NCBI GenBank assembly: GCA_026414225.1
Contig: JAOAJK010000001.1
Span: 72,886-136,885, forward strand
DNA: 64,000 nucleotides
Origin: Thermoplasmata archaeon
GTDB lineage: Archaea > Thermoplasmatota > Thermoplasmata > Lutacidiplasmatales > SKW197
Direction: 5' to 3'
Positions 62,162 through 64,000 of this stretch are shown here, one piece after another. Below the pieces are notes generated by a model. The model saw nothing but the letters and a program-made list of their open reading frames with translations. It had not been told where the DNA came from and ran no database searches. Within the stretch, counting starts at the first letter, position 1, and each line of letters starts with the position of its first letter. Position numbers and translations under genes: made by a program.

Positions 62162-62839
62162 GTGCTGAAAACACCGGTGCTTGTGGTAAACTACAAGATT
62201 TACGATGTAAGCTACGGACATAAAGCCCTTGAACTCACGAAGGTGCTTGAAAGAATTGCTGATGAAACCGGGATTGAAATTGCTGCAGCGGTAACCCTTC
62301 CTGACATAAGGTTGATTGCCCCAAAAACCAAAATCGCAGTTTTGAGCCAGCATGCCGATGCAATTGAGTTCGGTAGCCACACTGGATTCACACCCCTTGA
62401 AAATCTGAAGGATGCTGGCGCTGTGGGCACACTTATTAATCACTCCGAGCACAGATTGAGGCTTGCTGAAATTGAGTTTCTTGTTGAAAAATGCAGGAAA
62501 CTAGGGATGGTTTCAATTGTATGCACCAACAATGTTGCCACGAGCTGTGCCGCGGCTGCCCTTGAGCCCGACTTCGTGGCGGTTGAGCCCCCAGAGCTTA
62601 TCGGCGGAGATATTGCGGTCTCCACAGCAAAACCTGAGGTCATTTCTGGGACTGTAGAAAAGGTGAAAAGGGTTTCAAGCAGGGTTAAGGTGCTCTGCGG
62701 CGCCGGGGTGAAAACAGGCAAGGATGTGTCTAAGGCGATTGAGCTTGGCTCGGAGGGAATTTTGCTTGCAAGCGGAATAGTGAAGGCGAAGGACTGGGAG
62801 AGGGCAACGAGGGACATTGTGTCGGGAATGTTAAAATGA
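62162..62839 (+). CDS. tpiA: Triosephosphate isomerase, archaeal short form
   Basis: 225 residues from a GTG at 62162, chosen because it gives the usual archaeal N-terminus (LKTPVLVVNYKIY) and has GGTGG 5 nt upstream. It interconverts glyceraldehyde-3-phosphate and dihydroxyacetone phosphate. Active-site residues: Lys in VVNYKIY, His in LINHSEHR, Glu in VAVEPPELIGG, and the phosphate loop near GAGVKTGKD. Its stop overlaps the queA-like start by 4 nt, so the two genes are coupled. It starts 2 nt after the MscS stop. Confidence 0.94.
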   Translation: MLKTPVLVVNYKIYDVSYGHKALELTKVLERIADETGIEIAAAVTLPDIRLIAPKTKIAVLSQHADAIEFGSHTGFTPLENLKDAGAVGTLINHSEHRLRLAEIEFLVEKCRKLGMVSIVCTNNVATSCAAAALEPDFVAVEPPELIGGDIAVSTAKPEVISGTVEKVKRVSSRVKVLCGAGVKTGKDVSKAIELGSEGILLASGIVKAKDWERATRDIVSGMLK

Positions 62840-63840
62840 AGCTCAGCGAGTTTGATTTTGCTCTTCCCAAGGAATTGATTGCCCAAGAACCGGCTGAACC
62901 GAGGGATAGTGCAAGGTTGCTCTGCGTGTGGAAGCGGAGCGGCAGGATAGAGCACCGCATTTTCAGGGAACTCCCCGAATATTTTGAGATGGGAGATGTG
63001 ATAGTCCTCAATGACACGAAGGTGATTCCGGCAAAAATTACCGTAACGAAAAGCACTGGGGGTAGGGTAAAACTTCTATTTGTAAAAAAGGTAGGGGATG
63101 GAAAATGGGAGGTGCTCGCCTCTGGGAAGCTAAGGGGGGAGAGGTATGAGGTGTTTACTGGTAGGCACAGAATGGAACTTGTGAGGGAGAACAACAGCTG
63201 GATATGCGTTTCACCCGAAATTGAGGAAATTCTGAAGACCCATGGAAATATGCCCTTGCCCCCTTACATTAAAAAGGAGATTAAGCATCCTGATGATTAC
63301 CAGACCGTTTATGCAAGAAAGGAGGGTTCAATTGCTGCTCCGACCGCCGGACTCCACTTTACCGAAGAGTTGCTTAACTGCCTTGAAAACAAGGGTGTGA
63401 AAATTGTTTTTCTAACCCTCCATGTAGGCTACGGCACATTTCACATGCCCCAGTGTGAGGAGGTTGAGGCACATAAGATGGAGGAGGAGTGGTATTCTAT
63501 TACCACCGAGGTGGCTGATGCGGTGAACCTTGCAAGAGAGAGGGGAAAGAAGGTGTGCGGTGTGGGCACCACCACAATGCGTGCCCTTGAAAGTGCATCC
63601 AAGAATGGCAAAGTCACTCCCTCATCGGGGGAGACCGAGCTTTTCATCTATCCTGGCTATAAATTCCAGAGCCCTGTAAATGCGTTTATCACGAATTTTC
63701 ACCTTCCGAAATCCACACCCCTTCTTCTCACTTCAGCCGTCGTTGGAAGGGAGTTTCTGATGGAAATTTACAGGATTGCGGTAGAGCAACGATACAGGTT
63801 TTTCAGCTTCGGGGATGCGATGGCTGTGTGGGACATATAA
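62836..63840 (+). CDS. queA: QueA, S-adenosylmethionine:tRNA ribosyltransferase-isomerase
   Basis: 334 residues, full length. In bacteria it adds an epoxycyclopentane ring from SAM to preQ1 in tRNA position 34, making epoxyqueuosine. It has the family N-terminus MKLSEFDFALPKELIAQEPAEPRDSARLL, and landmarks VIVLNDTKVIPAK, TVYARKEGSIAAPTAGLHFTEELL, HVGYGTFHMP and TNFHLPKSTPLLLTSA. Most archaea make archaeosine instead and lack this pathway, so it is unexpected here. ATGA overlap with tpiA. No tgt, queG, queF or queC gene is in the window. Confidence 0.94.
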   Translation: MKLSEFDFALPKELIAQEPAEPRDSARLLCVWKRSGRIEHRIFRELPEYFEMGDVIVLNDTKVIPAKITVTKSTGGRVKLLFVKKVGDGKWEVLASGKLRGERYEVFTGRHRMELVRENNSWICVSPEIEEILKTHGNMPLPPYIKKEIKHPDDYQTVYARKEGSIAAPTAGLHFTEELLNCLENKGVKIVFLTLHVGYGTFHMPQCEEVEAHKMEEEWYSITTEVADAVNLARERGKKVCGVGTTTMRALESASKNGKVTPSSGETELFIYPGYKFQSPVNAFITNFHLPKSTPLLLTSAVVGREFLMEIYRIAVEQRYRFFSFGDAMAVWDI

Positions 63841-63887
63841 GGAGTATCACCGTTATGTTTATCTATTCATAACGATTTGGGCTTGGC

Positions 63888-64000
63888 GTGAACGGAAAAA
63901 GAACAGCGGTTGCCGCTGTTGCACTGGCTCTTGCTCTCTGTATCTCCGTAATTGCGGTTTTCTGGCAGGTGAGCAGCAATCAGCCCGTCCTTTACCTAGC
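63888..64000 (+). CDS. Start of a secreted or membrane protein, cut by window end
   Basis: 37 complete codons from a GTG at 63888. A TATA-like tttatcta lies about 28 nt upstream. The product starts MNGKRTAVAAVALALALC, a short basic head followed by a hydrophobic helix (residues about 6-24), then polar residues: a signal peptide or membrane anchor. Nothing can be said about its function. Confidence 0.5.
   Translation, partial: MNGKRTAVAAVALALALCISVIAVFWQVSSNQPVLYL

Noticed and set aside
1-64000. tRNA, rRNA, insertion sequences, att sites and replication origins
   Set aside because: Nothing resembling tRNA cloverleaf ends, transposase motifs, flanking repeats or Cdc6-type origin boxes was noticed in the mostly short intergenic gaps; a covariance search was not possible.

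Overview
The window is a gene-dense stretch of archaeal chromosome. It appears euryarchaeal, most likely in or near Thermoplasmatota, but that placement is inferred from gene content and not from a marker gene. Archaeal signs are TATA boxes 24-27 nt upstream of many start codons (leaderless mRNAs), GGTGA-type ribosome sites before operon-internal genes, TrmB and Lrp regulators, a stand-alone GMP synthase PP-loop subunit, the aaRS-like archaeal asparagine synthetase, archaeal phosphoglycerate mutase, short archaeal triosephosphate isomerase, a PAC2 protein and a GvpD-like ATPase. I saw no rRNA, tRNA, CRISPR array, insertion sequence or phage gene.

Layout. 1-2659: the 5' part of a secreted subtilisin-like protease gene. 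2719-8577: two co-directional TPR scaffold proteins, the longer ending in a Cys-rich zinc module. 8680-11360: two membrane glycosyltransferase-type proteins. 11395-13912: a fold-type II PLP enzyme and a winged-helix regulator operon with two small unknown proteins. 14044-16642: an ABC-2 export operon. 16840-19294: small genes including a lone Lrp-type RAM domain, PurE and two pilin-like surface proteins. 19291-23594: a sugar block on the minus strand (TrmB regulator, class II fructose-bisphosphate aldolase, DUF4912 protein, GH57 branching enzyme). 23703-25429: PAC2 protein and GuaA PP-loop subunit. 25455-30313: a MacB/LolCDE-like ABC system with a very large permease. 30374-33200: asparagine synthetase, divergent Lrp regulator and an aminotransferase. 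33210-38164: a minus-strand run of MTA phosphorylase, zinc ribbon, DUF92 protein, phosphoglycerate mutase, MFS carrier and RadC.

38238-53906 is the most unusual region. It holds a double zinc-ribbon coiled-coil protein, a second coiled-coil protein with the same C-terminal motif, an 864-residue coiled-coil rod, MoaD and MoaE, a 3407-residue protein built from a near-regular 62-residue helical repeat (about 50 copies), and a 53-residue two-helix membrane protein. This looks like a structural or scaffold system, and I recognise no described system that matches it. Next to it are a CBS-domain protein with a C-terminal domain resembling ribosome hibernation factor HPF (53903-55060) and a divergent GvpD-like P-loop ATPase (55155-56636).

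56682-64000: a GNAT acetyltransferase, a membrane phosphodiesterase, a surface beta-rich protein, an MscS channel with an unusual ectodomain, triosephosphate isomerase overlapping a QueA-type queuosine enzyme (uncommon in archaea), and the start of a secreted or membrane protein. Class II aldolase, RadC, QueA and DUF4912 are families mainly seen in bacteria and suggest past transfer.
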